A DNA stretch of 11,839 nucleotides from Candidatus Bathyarchaeota archaeon (GTDB taxonomy: Archaea; Thermoproteota; Bathyarchaeia; TCS64). Of this stretch, positions 6,679 through 11,839 are shown in pieces. The notes under the pieces were generated by a model that saw nothing but the letters and a program-made list of their open reading frames with translations, was not told where the DNA came from and made no database searches. The DNA lies in contig JAUWLH010000031.1 in assembly GCA_030613835.1 (NCBI GenBank), forward strand, positions 1 through 11,839, read 5' to 3'. The position numbers and the translations under genes were made by a program. Position 1 is the stretch's first letter. The number at the start of each line of letters is the position of its first letter.

Positions 6679-7572
6679 TTAGAGAAATGTGTAATAGAGG
6701 ACGTTCAGTAACTCCCCCGCTGTTAAAAGCACACCAAACTGTAACGCGAGCTGCGCGGTCTGCTGATCCGATGTTAGTGGAACTTTTTCGTTGAATTGGC
6801 GGATGATCTGTATTGCAGTCTTTATGGACAAGAAGGCGAGTAGGGCGAACGGGGAGAATATCCTAAGCGCCACCAATACAAGTGTGGATAAGTAGGCAGA
6901 GGCGGTCAATGCCGTAAAGTAACGCATCCCCTGGTCCTCCGTAGTACCTGTTGCCATTGTCGCTATCCCCACGTTGGCGTCAAAGTTCTTGTCTCTTAGG
7001 TTGTTTGCCAGCAGAACCAGCGCGATGAGCAAGCCGATGGGGGTCGATGCCAGTAGCGGGTCCCACGAGAATTGACCAGTTATAGCGTAGAACGCGCCCC
7101 CAACCATCAAAGGCCCAAACGCGAGGAAAACGCTGATCTCGCCAAGTGTTCGATGCTTGAGCTTTATCGGGTCCGCCGTGTAGAATATCCCGAACAGTAC
7201 ACCCAACACGCTGAATACCATTACCGGTAGCCCTTGCAGCCAGGTCAGGTAGGCACTGATTGTAAATCCGACCGCGAACTGTGCGAGGATCACCTTCTTG
7301 TATGTGCCTTTGTCCACCTCGCCGAACAACAGTGGGTGTGGTCTGTACTTGGCGGTGGGTGCGTTCTCGTCCACGCCGTGCTTCACATCGTACCAGTCGT
7401 TAGTCATGTTGGACGCGGTGTGTGCTATGATCAGCCCAATCATGGTCAAGGCAAACAGGAAAGGGTCAAAGCTACCGAAACTGTATGCCATTATTCCGGC
7501 GAGGCATGTTGCGACGAAGGTCATTACGAGTGACCACGGCCTTGTGGCGATGAACCATGTGTTGAGTGACAT
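6679..7572 (-). CDS. UbiA-family prenyltransferase, MenA-like
   Basis: A 297-residue polytopic membrane enzyme that transfers a prenyl chain from its diphosphate to an acceptor ring. The first Asp-rich motif is NDWYD at 58-62 in 'SNMTNDWYDVKHGVD', and the second is 'NNLRDKNFD' at 190-198 (D194, D198). 'YTADPIKLKHRTLGEISVFLAFGPLMVGG' spans about 131-159 and matches the pattern of MenA-type dihydroxynaphthoate prenyltransferases; 'TAKYRPHPLLFGEV' at 73-86 also fits that branch better than the DGGGP synthases of lipid synthesis. About eight membrane segments are visible. A longer in-frame start at 7674 would overlap the upstream gene by 67 bp. The ATG at 7572 is preferred because a TATA box sits 27 nt before it and the UbiA fold starts there. 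Menaquinone synthesis is the likely role, but no other men or mqn gene is in the window. Confidence 0.87.
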   Translation of the reverse strand: MSLNTWFIATRPWSLVMTFVATCLAGIMAYSFGSFDPFLFALTMIGLIIAHTASNMTNDWYDVKHGVDENAPTAKYRPHPLLFGEVDKGTYKKVILAQFAVGFTISAYLTWLQGLPVMVFSVLGVLFGIFYTADPIKLKHRTLGEISVFLAFGPLMVGGAFYAITGQFSWDPLLASTPIGLLIALVLLANNLRDKNFDANVGIATMATGTTEDQGMRYFTALTASAYLSTLVLVALRIFSPFALLAFLSIKTAIQIIRQFNEKVPLTSDQQTAQLALQFGVLLTAGELLNVLYYTFL

Positions 7573-7595
7573 ATCAGCTAGTTTACGTATCCCAT

Positions 7596-7603
7596 GATAT
7601 ATG
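7596..7603 (-). promoter_or_regulatory. TATA box of the ubiA-like gene
   Basis: CATATATC on the minus strand is centred about 27 nt before the ATG at 7572, in the 35-bp gap after the CPBP gene. It predicts a leaderless transcript and supports the shorter protein start. Confidence 0.55.
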
Positions 7604-7607
7604 TTTC

Positions 7608-8210
7608 TTACCCGAGGGGCAGGAAGACGAAGATTAACTCCGTCCAGGCGATGTGGGAGAACACCACTACCCAAAGTGAGCCTGTGTGCTTGTATAAAAG
7701 CCCCCAGGCGAGCCCAGCGATGAAAGCCGCAACCGTAAGTGGCATATTCATTGTCGGCAGGTGTATCGCGGAGTATAAGGCCGCCGTCAGCAGTATCCCT
7801 TTGAACCCGTACCTCTCGGAAATGCTTGTCTGTACATAATGCCTCCAGAAGAACTCCTCACAGAAACTCGTTACCAACAGCAGCATGGCTGGAACGATCA
7901 GGGGTAGCTCAGACCTAAACAGGTAGACATCACTGGCTCCACCCGCGACAAGTGTCCTGAACACGTTGAACCCAATGAAGAAAATGCTGTAGAGAGCAAA
8001 ACCCGATCCAAGCCCCTTTATGATCTTCTCCTTCCCAAGCCTTACATCTTTGAGACCTGCTTTCCCGACTAGATGGGCATAAAAACTCAATAAAAGTGAG
8101 GCAAACGTGACCCTATACCAGAAACTCCTCAAATAATCCGATAGAAAAACGAGGTACCATAAAATGAACGATAACATTACCCCTATTACGATCCTTGTAT
8201 ACTTGTTCAA
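7608..8210 (-). CDS. CPBP-family intramembrane protease-like protein
   Basis: A 200-residue, strongly hydrophobic protein with about six membrane segments. CPBP (Abi/CAAX-protease/bacteriocin-processing) motifs are present: EEFFWR with E118, E119 and R123, then 'LYSAIH' with H150, then 'FSHIAW' with H186. These correspond to the glutamate/histidine catalytic set of Rce1-type metal-independent glutamate proteases. The substrate is unknown; family members process prenylated proteins or peptides, or give self-immunity, and none of these roles is demonstrated here. The start shown is TTG, directly preceded by an in-frame stop and by an AGGGAT purine run. An internal ATG at 8177 is the alternative, but it would cut into the first membrane helix. 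It lies 37 bp downstream of the DUF454 gene and 35 bp upstream of ubiA, so a loose operon is possible. Confidence 0.78.
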   Translation of the reverse strand: MNKYTRIVIGVMLSFILWYLVFLSDYLRSFWYRVTFASLLLSFYAHLVGKAGLKDVRLGKEKIIKGLGSGFALYSIFFIGFNVFRTLVAGGASDVYLFRSELPLIVPAMLLLVTSFCEEFFWRHYVQTSISERYGFKGILLTAALYSAIHLPTMNMPLTVAAFIAGLAWGLLYKHTGSLWVVVFSHIAWTELIFVFLPLG

Positions 8211-8247
8211 CTAAATCCCTATCCAATAAAGCAGGGTGTTCTATGAA

Positions 8248-8673
8248 TCATTCCCCAATTTTTGCATCAGGAATGTATTCCTCAAGGGTGGGCTGCCTGT
8301 AGATGTAGAACGTTACGCTGACCGCTGTTAGGTACATGAACGCCGTGAGGTGTAGGTTTGTGATGAAAAAGTAAACCGATATGGTTATGGTGGTCCACAT
8401 CATCAGAACCGCTCTGATCTTGATGTTTTTAGTGATCCCCCGCCCATTGTGGTAGTCCTCGATGGTCTTCCCGAACCTCTCGTTGCCGATGAGCCAATCG
8501 TAGAACTGGTCTGAACTTCTGATGAAGCACCAGGCAGAAAGCAGTACGAAAGGCGTCGTAGGCAGAACTGGGAGGAACGCTCCAATGGCTCCCAGTATGA
8601 GCGCTGATATGCCCACTATGAAGTAAGCGCCTTTCTTAATCCTGGATAAAAACGAAACGCTCTCCTGCTCCAT
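8248..8673 (-). CDS. DUF454 (YbaN-like) inner membrane protein
   Basis: A 141-residue small membrane protein. The DUF454 hallmark 'LGAIGAFLPVLPTTPFVLLSAWCFIRSSDQFYDWLI' runs from about 27 to 62, with the invariant LPTTPF at 37-42. A second hydrophobic pair of helices (about 87-124) is separated by a basic, polar loop with 'GRGITKNIKIRA'. Function in the family is unknown; the E. coli YbaN protein is not well characterised. The length is typical. GAGG at 8685-8682 stands 8 nt before the ATG, a good ribosome site, and a TTTTTATATC box on the minus strand near 8770-8780 could be the promoter, with a leader of about 75 nt. It is the first gene of a possible DUF454-CPBP-UbiA unit. Confidence 0.85.
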   Translation of the reverse strand: MEQESVSFLSRIKKGAYFIVGISALILGAIGAFLPVLPTTPFVLLSAWCFIRSSDQFYDWLIGNERFGKTIEDYHNGRGITKNIKIRAVLMMWTTITISVYFFITNLHLTAFMYLTAVSVTFYIYRQPTLEEYIPDAKIGE

Positions 8674-8769
8674 TTAATGATCCTCGTTAACTCACTTTAG
8701 TCACTGTTTTCAAACACTTGGAGCTACGTTCCGCCATGTTGATCACAACGACGAATAGTTTCCGCTCAA

Positions 8770-8782
8770 TTTGATATAAAAA
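8770..8782 (-). promoter_or_regulatory. Candidate promoter of the DUF454-CPBP unit
   Basis: On the minus strand, TTTTTATATC is preceded by the purine-rich GTAAAGG, in the position of a BRE element. It lies about 100 nt before the DUF454 start. No plus-strand gene follows, so the minus orientation is preferred. The rest of the 180-bp gap shows no gene. Confidence 0.35.
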
Positions 8783-8853
8783 CCTTTACCAATTTAGCGA
8801 ATAATAAAGATCAATTATGCTGAAATAGTAAATGAACTGGATAAATATTGTAA

Positions 8854-9315
8854 CTAGCGTAGCGAGAACTTTGGGTCAACCTTGACAAGCTCCGTTGCGA
8901 TCTCGACTATGAGTTCATGGACCCCCTCTATCTGCTTGATCTCACTCATCACGTCGTTCAGGTGTCTGATATCCCTCGCGTTGACTACAGATATCATATC
9001 GTATTGTCCGGTGGCTCTAAACAGGTGTCTGAGTTCTTTGAACTTTGCTAGTTCCGGGGAGATCTCCTTGTTTCTCTGTGGGTTGACTTTGATCATCATG
9101 ATCGCCGTTATGTTGAGGCCGATCTTTCTAGGGTTAATCAACGCAACATAGCCGGTGATGATACGTCTCTTCTCCAGTCTCTCTATCCTATACCTGATCG
9201 TGGACTCGGCTATGCCAAGCTCATTCCCGATCTGCGTGAAGTTAAGTTTGCAGTTTTCTTGCAGAATCTCCAAGATCTGAATGTCGGTCTCATCCAGTGT
9301 TATGCTTTCTGACAT
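8854..9315 (-). CDS. Lrp/AsnC-family transcriptional regulator
   Basis: A 153-residue regulator. Residues 7-57 form the winged helix-turn-helix: 'LDETDIQILEILQENCKLNFTQIGNELGIAESTIRYRIERLEKRRII', with the recognition helix near 35-47. Residues about 66-148 are the RAM ligand-binding/oligomerisation domain, with 'RATGQYDMISVVNARD' at 100-115 holding the GQYD ligand-pocket signature. Such proteins bind amino acids or related small effectors and control nearby or distant genes as octameric assemblies. The target is unknown: candidates are itself, the divergent CBS gene, or the LivH amino-acid permease. A GAGG ribosome site (9326-9323) lies 7 nt before the ATG. The gene ends with TAG, which argues against TAG being routinely read through in this organism. 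Confidence 0.93.
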   Translation of the reverse strand: MSESITLDETDIQILEILQENCKLNFTQIGNELGIAESTIRYRIERLEKRRIITGYVALINPRKIGLNITAIMMIKVNPQRNKEISPELAKFKELRHLFRATGQYDMISVVNARDIRHLNDVMSEIKQIEGVHELIVEIATELVKVDPKFSLR

Positions 9316-9380
9316 ATCCCGTCCTCAGGTATCTACGGTATTCTCTATTGAAAAAGTTTCCACTTTTCTCTGACATGTTA

Positions 9381-9422
9381 GGCTCATGTTGCATCGTTCT
9401 CAATTTAATAACTAAATGAGCC
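9381..9422. promoter_or_regulatory. 7-bp inverted repeat bracketing a TATA-like box upstream of the Lrp gene
   Basis: GGCTCAT at 9381-9387 and ATGAGCC at 9416-9422 are perfect inverted arms separated by 28 bp. Between them lies a minus-strand TTATTAAATT box (about 9402-9411) that could be the regulator's own promoter. An autoregulatory operator is a reasonable guess, not shown. Confidence 0.3.
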
Positions 9423-9466
9423 ATAAATCTAATTTCACGTAACATTTAGGCAATAATGCTAATATG

Positions 9467-9474
9467 CATATATA
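9467..9474 (+). promoter_or_regulatory. TATA box of the CBS-domain gene
   Basis: CATATATA on the plus strand predicts a start near 9496 and a leader of about 50 nt. The leader holds a GGAGG at 9528-9532, 13 nt before the ATG, which is longer than usual spacing. Confidence 0.45.
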
Positions 9475-9545
9475 CCTCTTAAACAATTATCAATACAGAC
9501 TTTAGGGAAAGTTAAAACGAAAATATTGGAGGCGTTGAAATAAAC

Positions 9546-10010
9546 ATGGACAGTATTGTAGGCGATTACATGAGCAGGGGGTTCCTCACTGTCTCTCCCT
9601 CGGATACTCTTGATATAGTCGCCAAGAGAATGGTCAAAACTGGAAACGAGTTCGCCCTCGTCATGGAAAACGGTGACCTCTGCGGGCTGGTATCCGTGAG
9701 TGAGATAATCCACGAGGTCAGGTCCTCCGTAGTCTCAAAGCTCTCGGTTGACAAGATCCCGTTAGAGTTCAGGAAGGTACTAATGTCCGAGTTGATGAAC
9801 AATCCTAGGACTATCAACTTCATGGAATCATGCGGCTTTGATGGCACGAAACTGGTAATCAGCATGGGTGAGCAGAACACCATCGAGGAGGCTATCCAAC
9901 TTTTCGCGAGCAGCGCGGCGGAGCTGGTTCTCGTTATCAACCAAGAGGGCATCGTGGGCATATTTACTGAAAAGGACCTACTAAAGGCCATAACGGACCT
10001 TGCACCCTAG
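9546..10010 (+). CDS. Two-CBS-domain protein
   Basis: A 154-residue soluble protein built of a CBS pair (Bateman module). The first domain is about 3-58, with 'YMSRGFLTVSPSDTLDIVAKRMVKTG' and 'GDLCGLVSVSEII'. The second is about 98-153, with 'TIEEAIQLFASSAAELVLVINQEGIVGIFTEKDLLKAI'. The segment between, 59-97, is longer than usual and helical. CBS pairs bind adenine nucleotides or related ligands and act as sensor subunits; no effector domain is attached, so it is a stand-alone sensor of unknown partner. It is divergent from the Lrp/AsnC gene with 230 bp between them. It ends in TAG. Confidence 0.9.
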   Translation: MDSIVGDYMSRGFLTVSPSDTLDIVAKRMVKTGNEFALVMENGDLCGLVSVSEIIHEVRSSVVSKLSVDKIPLEFRKVLMSELMNNPRTINFMESCGFDGTKLVISMGEQNTIEEAIQLFASSAAELVLVINQEGIVGIFTEKDLLKAITDLAP

Positions 10011-10030
10011 GGGTCACCATTTAACCGTCT

Positions 10031-10038
10031 TATTTTTA
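10031..10038 (+). promoter_or_regulatory. TATA box of the small hypothetical gene
   Basis: TATTTTTA is centred about 31 nt before the ATG at 10066 and implies a leader of only a few nucleotides. It supports 10066 as the true start over an in-frame ATG at 10000 that lies within the CBS gene. Confidence 0.45.
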
Positions 10039-10065
10039 CACCTCCCGCAACATACATTGTTCATT

Positions 10066-10365
10066 ATGTCTGAGTTTGATAGCCGGATCCAAGAATGGCT
10101 TGAGAAGATAATCGAGCTGAACATCAATAAGCCCCACCTGTCTGAGCCCACGCTGAAGAGGATACTGGGTGAGCTGGGTTACGAGGACGATATCGATAAC
10201 ATCCTCCTGTTCCTATGTGGTAGCTTCTACGCACAGGTGCTACAGCGGTCCAAGGCGTACCACGGTATGGCAAGGGCTGAGGACGAGCGGGGCGCTGTAA
10301 AGCTCCTGAGCAGGAGAATGGTGGAGATCAAGGAAGCCTATCTAGAGACTAGGCTCAACGTCTGA
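10066..10365 (+). CDS. Small soluble protein of unknown function
   Basis: A 99-residue protein that I do not recognise. It is charged and predicted mostly helical: 'SRIQEWLEKIIELN' at 5-18, 'EPTLKRILGELGYEDDIDNILLFLCGSFYAQVLQR' at 27-61, then 'AEDERGAVKLLSRRMVEIKEAYLETRL' at 71-97, which could be a coiled-coil or helical bundle. No signal peptide, membrane helix, metal motif or HTH is evident. Start 10066 is chosen from the TATA spacing. It follows the CBS gene by 55 bp and its last 11 bp overlap the convergent permease gene. It could be a structural partner of the CBS protein, but only adjacency supports that. Confidence 0.7.
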   Translation: MSEFDSRIQEWLEKIIELNINKPHLSEPTLKRILGELGYEDDIDNILLFLCGSFYAQVLQRSKAYHGMARAEDERGAVKLLSRRMVEIKEAYLETRLNV

Positions 10366-11299
10366 CCCACTTTTTACTCCTCACATATCCGGTTATCCCA
10401 TCCGGCATCAGCATCAATATTACGAAGATGAAAATAATTGGAATCAGCTTGCCGAATCCGAGGATAACTATACTAAAGTTGATGAGCAATGGCCTTCCAT
10501 GGGTCTCGAAGTTCATAACCGCAAATATGAGCCCCTTCTGGAACAAGGTAATCAATACCCCACCGATCACGGCACCGTAAATGCTATCCAAGCCACCGAT
10601 GATACTTCCCGCCATCACCGTTACTAGCATCTCCTCACCGAAGCTGCCCCTCATGGATGTCCAGAGCGGGATTATAGACCCGGCTAATCCCGCCAACGCA
10701 CCCACGATGAACCATGACGCCATATGAATCCTGCTCGTGTTTATTCCGAACACGGCGCTCAGGTTCTCGTTCTCAGAAACCGCTCTGATTGCCAACCCGA
10801 ATCTCGTCCTTGATAAAAAGACGTAGAGAACAACGACGAGACAAACGCTGGCTAACGGTGTCATTATCGCGACACCCGGGATATCTAAAAAAGTGAAATC
10901 ATATTTTTTCAGTACGAATCCTCGGGTTGTCTCGTGCCTGCTGATGACTATCCAATAACTGTAGACCCCCACAACTGTCTCGATCACAATCGACAGCGCG
11001 TAGAACGCGATCGTTATAGCGATGTTTCCGTCCCTCCTCCTCTTAATGGGGGTTACCATGAAAACGTAGAGAGCCACACCCAGTAGACCGCACAAGATCA
11101 TCGAGACGGGCCAGGACAGGTAAGGATTTATACCCATCAGCTTGGTCATGGTGAATGTTATCGTTGTCCCTATCAAGGTGAAACCTATGTGTGCAAAGTT
11201 GGGGAAACCCTCGATCTGATAAGTGAAAGTGAACCCGATGCAGAGAAGCACCACCATCCCCAACTGGATGATTATACCTATAACTGCGTCAGAGATCAA
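10355..11299 (-). CDS. livH: Branched-chain amino acid ABC transporter permease, LivH type
   Basis: A 314-residue polytopic membrane protein of the LivH/LivM permease family, with about eight or nine helices. Features: 'NFAHIGFTLIGT' at 34-45, corresponding to the N-terminal 'LNLAHG-GA' of LivH; the cytoplasmic ATPase-contact loop 'RTRFGLAIRAVSENENLSAVFGINTSRIH' at 164-192; and 'AGSIIGGLDSIYGAVIGGVLI' at 230-250, the conserved C-terminal block. The start is TTG, supported by AGGTGG 4 nt upstream; no ATG is available nearby. It would pair with LivM, LivG, LivF and a binding protein to import branched-chain amino acids, amides or urea. None of these partners is in the window: downstream the gene meets a convergent gene, and upstream lies decayed DNA. 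Either the rest of the operon is elsewhere or this is a leftover. Confidence 0.88.
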   Translation of the reverse strand: MISDAVIGIIIQLGMVVLLCIGFTFTYQIEGFPNFAHIGFTLIGTTITFTMTKLMGINPYLSWPVSMILCGLLGVALYVFMVTPIKRRRDGNIAITIAFYALSIVIETVVGVYSYWIVISRHETTRGFVLKKYDFTFLDIPGVAIMTPLASVCLVVVLYVFLSRTRFGLAIRAVSENENLSAVFGINTSRIHMASWFIVGALAGLAGSIIPLWTSMRGSFGEEMLVTVMAGSIIGGLDSIYGAVIGGVLITLFQKGLIFAVMNFETHGRPLLINFSIVILGFGKLIPIIFIFVILMLMPDGITGYVRSKKWVRR

Positions 11300-11303
11300 A
11301 GTC

Positions 11304-11325
11304 CCACCTGTGAGGACAAAGGTGG
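11304..11325 (-). promoter_or_regulatory. Inverted repeat containing the livH ribosome binding site
   Basis: On the minus strand CCACCT (11325-11320) and AGGTGG (11309-11304) could pair across a 10-nt loop, and AGGTGG is the livH ribosome site. If transcription starts upstream of 11325, the site could be hidden in a hairpin. However, a TATA-like TTTTATC at 11343-11337 predicts a start near 11314, which would leave only the second arm in the mRNA. Confidence 0.35.
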
Positions 11326-11431
11326 TCTTGACCGTGGATAAAACCTTGGAGACTGTTAATCCGGAGGAGGTTCACCATGGAAGATCATGGTCTTAAGGAT
11401 GGGGGTGTCTTTCATTCTCCTCCACGACGCA

Positions 11432-11442
11432 ACGCGCGCGCT
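11432..11442. repeat. 11-bp GC direct repeat, copy A
   Basis: ACGCGCGCGCT, identical to the copy at 11660-11670. It lies where flavodoxin-like coding stops. Its GCGCGCGC core is self-complementary and stands out against its surroundings. Confidence 0.6.
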
Positions 11443-11670
11443 CTATTAGGTTCCTCATCGTGCCTGGTACTTCGCCGAAGTAGATTGGGGAGCCTAGGAT
11501 GAATGCATCAGCTTCCTAGATTTTTTCGAGGACGGGTGTTAGCTCGTCCATGTAGGCGCATTTCCCGTAGCTCTTGCTTCCCTTTGCCTTGCAGGCGAAG
11601 CAGCTCTGGCAGCCTTTGTAGTCAAGATCGTTGAGGTGGATGTATTCGATTTCTGCCCCACGCGCGCGCT
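11433..11670 (-). pseudogene. Flavodoxin-family (NADPH-dependent FMN reductase-like) gene fragment with in-frame TAG
   Basis: On the minus strand a stretch resembles residues about 28-112 of iron-sulfur-flavoprotein / FMN-reductase-like flavodoxin-family proteins. It reads 'GAEIEYIHLNDLDYKGC' then 'QSCFACKAKGSKSYGKC', a cysteine cluster, then 'MDELTPVLEKI'. A TAG stop at 11518-11516 follows, and the same frame then goes straight on with 'EADAFILGSPIYFGEVPGTM' and 'RNLIER', the conserved FMN-binding segment. Missing are the N-terminal phosphate loop (SPR-x-GNT) and about the last 70-90 residues. The similarity begins and ends at two identical 11-bp GC repeats, so the piece looks like an inserted or rearranged fragment. 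The only start is a GTG at 11710 inside unrelated sequence. Probably non-functional; a read-through amber codon (pyrrolysine) would still leave both ends missing. Confidence 0.75.
11660..11670. repeat. 11-bp GC direct repeat, copy B
   Basis: ACGCGCGCGCT, the second copy, 228 bp from copy A. It sits at the junction between dehydratase-like and flavodoxin-like reading frames. Confidence 0.6.
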
Positions 11671-11762
11671 TGGAAAATCGTAACCAGTCAATCGAGGTCA
11701 ATATTTCCACCTGATACTACACAAGCAATCTTCCATACATTAATTAAAAAATCCCCATGCAT
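11660..11762 (-). pseudogene. Possible remnant of a threonine/serine dehydratase C-terminus
   Basis: Minus-strand codons from an ATG at 11762 read 'MHGDFLINVWKIACVVSGGNIDLD' to a TGA at 11690-11688. 'IACVVSGGNID' matches the PLP-phosphate/cofactor-loop strand near the end of fold-type II threonine dehydratases (IlvA/TdcB family), as I recall it. After the TGA the same frame continues as 'LVTIFQARA', which still fits the helix that follows in that family. The first 300 or so residues are absent: upstream bases 11763-11839 are AT-rich and hold no dehydratase-like sequence in any frame. The similarity stops at the 11-bp repeat, where the flavodoxin fragment starts. It is a short match, so confidence is moderate. 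Confidence 0.4.
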
Positions 11763-11839
11763 CTTTAATAATAAAAAAGAAATATATAGAACGATTTGGT
11801 ACAACCCAGATATTTTGGAACACGCAAAGGGAAAGTAAT
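11763..11839. other. AT-rich right edge without a recognised gene
   Basis: Apart from a minus-strand TATA-like TCTATATATTT near 11781-11791, nothing is recognised. A plus-strand frame is open from about 11635 to a TAA at 11836-11838 but has no ATG start. Together with 11300-11431 this makes the right end of the window gene-poor. Confidence 0.4.

Noticed and set aside
7573..7674. N-terminal extension of the UbiA-like protein from an upstream start
   Set aside because: It would overlap the CPBP gene, the extra residues do not look like UbiA, and the TATA box at 7596-7603 points to the start at 7572.
9459..9713. Minus-strand open frame across the CBS gene start
   Set aside because: It is antisense to the CBS domain and crosses the promoter region; no protein-like features.

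Overview
The window reads as an archaeal chromosome segment, most likely euryarchaeal and plausibly Thermoplasmata-like; the lineage is inferred from gene content, not proven. The reasons are TATA-type promoters placed about 26-30 nt from start codons (leaderless mRNAs), an isoprenoid-lipid style geranylgeranyl reductase, an archaeal-type ArsA ATPase, an Lrp/AsnC regulator, and a B12-binding radical SAM protein resembling the Thermoplasma Ta0216 family. No rRNA, tRNA, CRISPR array or complete mobile element was seen.

Layout. (1) 2-466(+): the C-terminal end of a CcmF-type heme lyase, cut by the window edge. (2) 526-2250(+): a B12-binding radical SAM enzyme, convergent with only 2 bp to spare on an ArsA/GET3-like ATPase (2253-3191, -). 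(3) 3365-5645(+): a two-gene operon of a trans-polyprenyl diphosphate synthase and a geranylgeranyl reductase. (4) 5653-6510(-): a membrane-anchored 12-heme cytochrome c with a NapC/NirT-like head. (5) 8673-6679(-): a DUF454 membrane protein, a CPBP-family membrane protein and a MenA-like UbiA prenyltransferase. (6) 8854-9315(-) Lrp/AsnC regulator, divergent from a two-CBS-domain protein (9546-10010, +), then a small unknown protein (10066-10365, +) overlapping tail to tail with a lone LivH permease (10355-11299, -). (7) 11300-11839: a decayed region with a flavodoxin-family fragment lying between two identical 11-bp GC repeats, next to a probable remnant of a threonine dehydratase C-terminus.

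Working together. Genes 1-5 fit a membrane quinone/cytochrome c theme. The prenyl synthase makes an isoprenoid chain, and its active-site neighbourhood looks like that of long-chain synthases. UbiA attaches a chain to an aromatic ring, probably a naphthoquinone. The reductase saturates prenyl chains of lipids or quinone. CcmF attaches heme. The dodecaheme cytochrome could carry electrons from quinol to the outside. The B12 radical SAM enzyme could add a methyl group to a lipid or quinone, which is the most speculative part. The right end looks like a site of gene loss and recombination.
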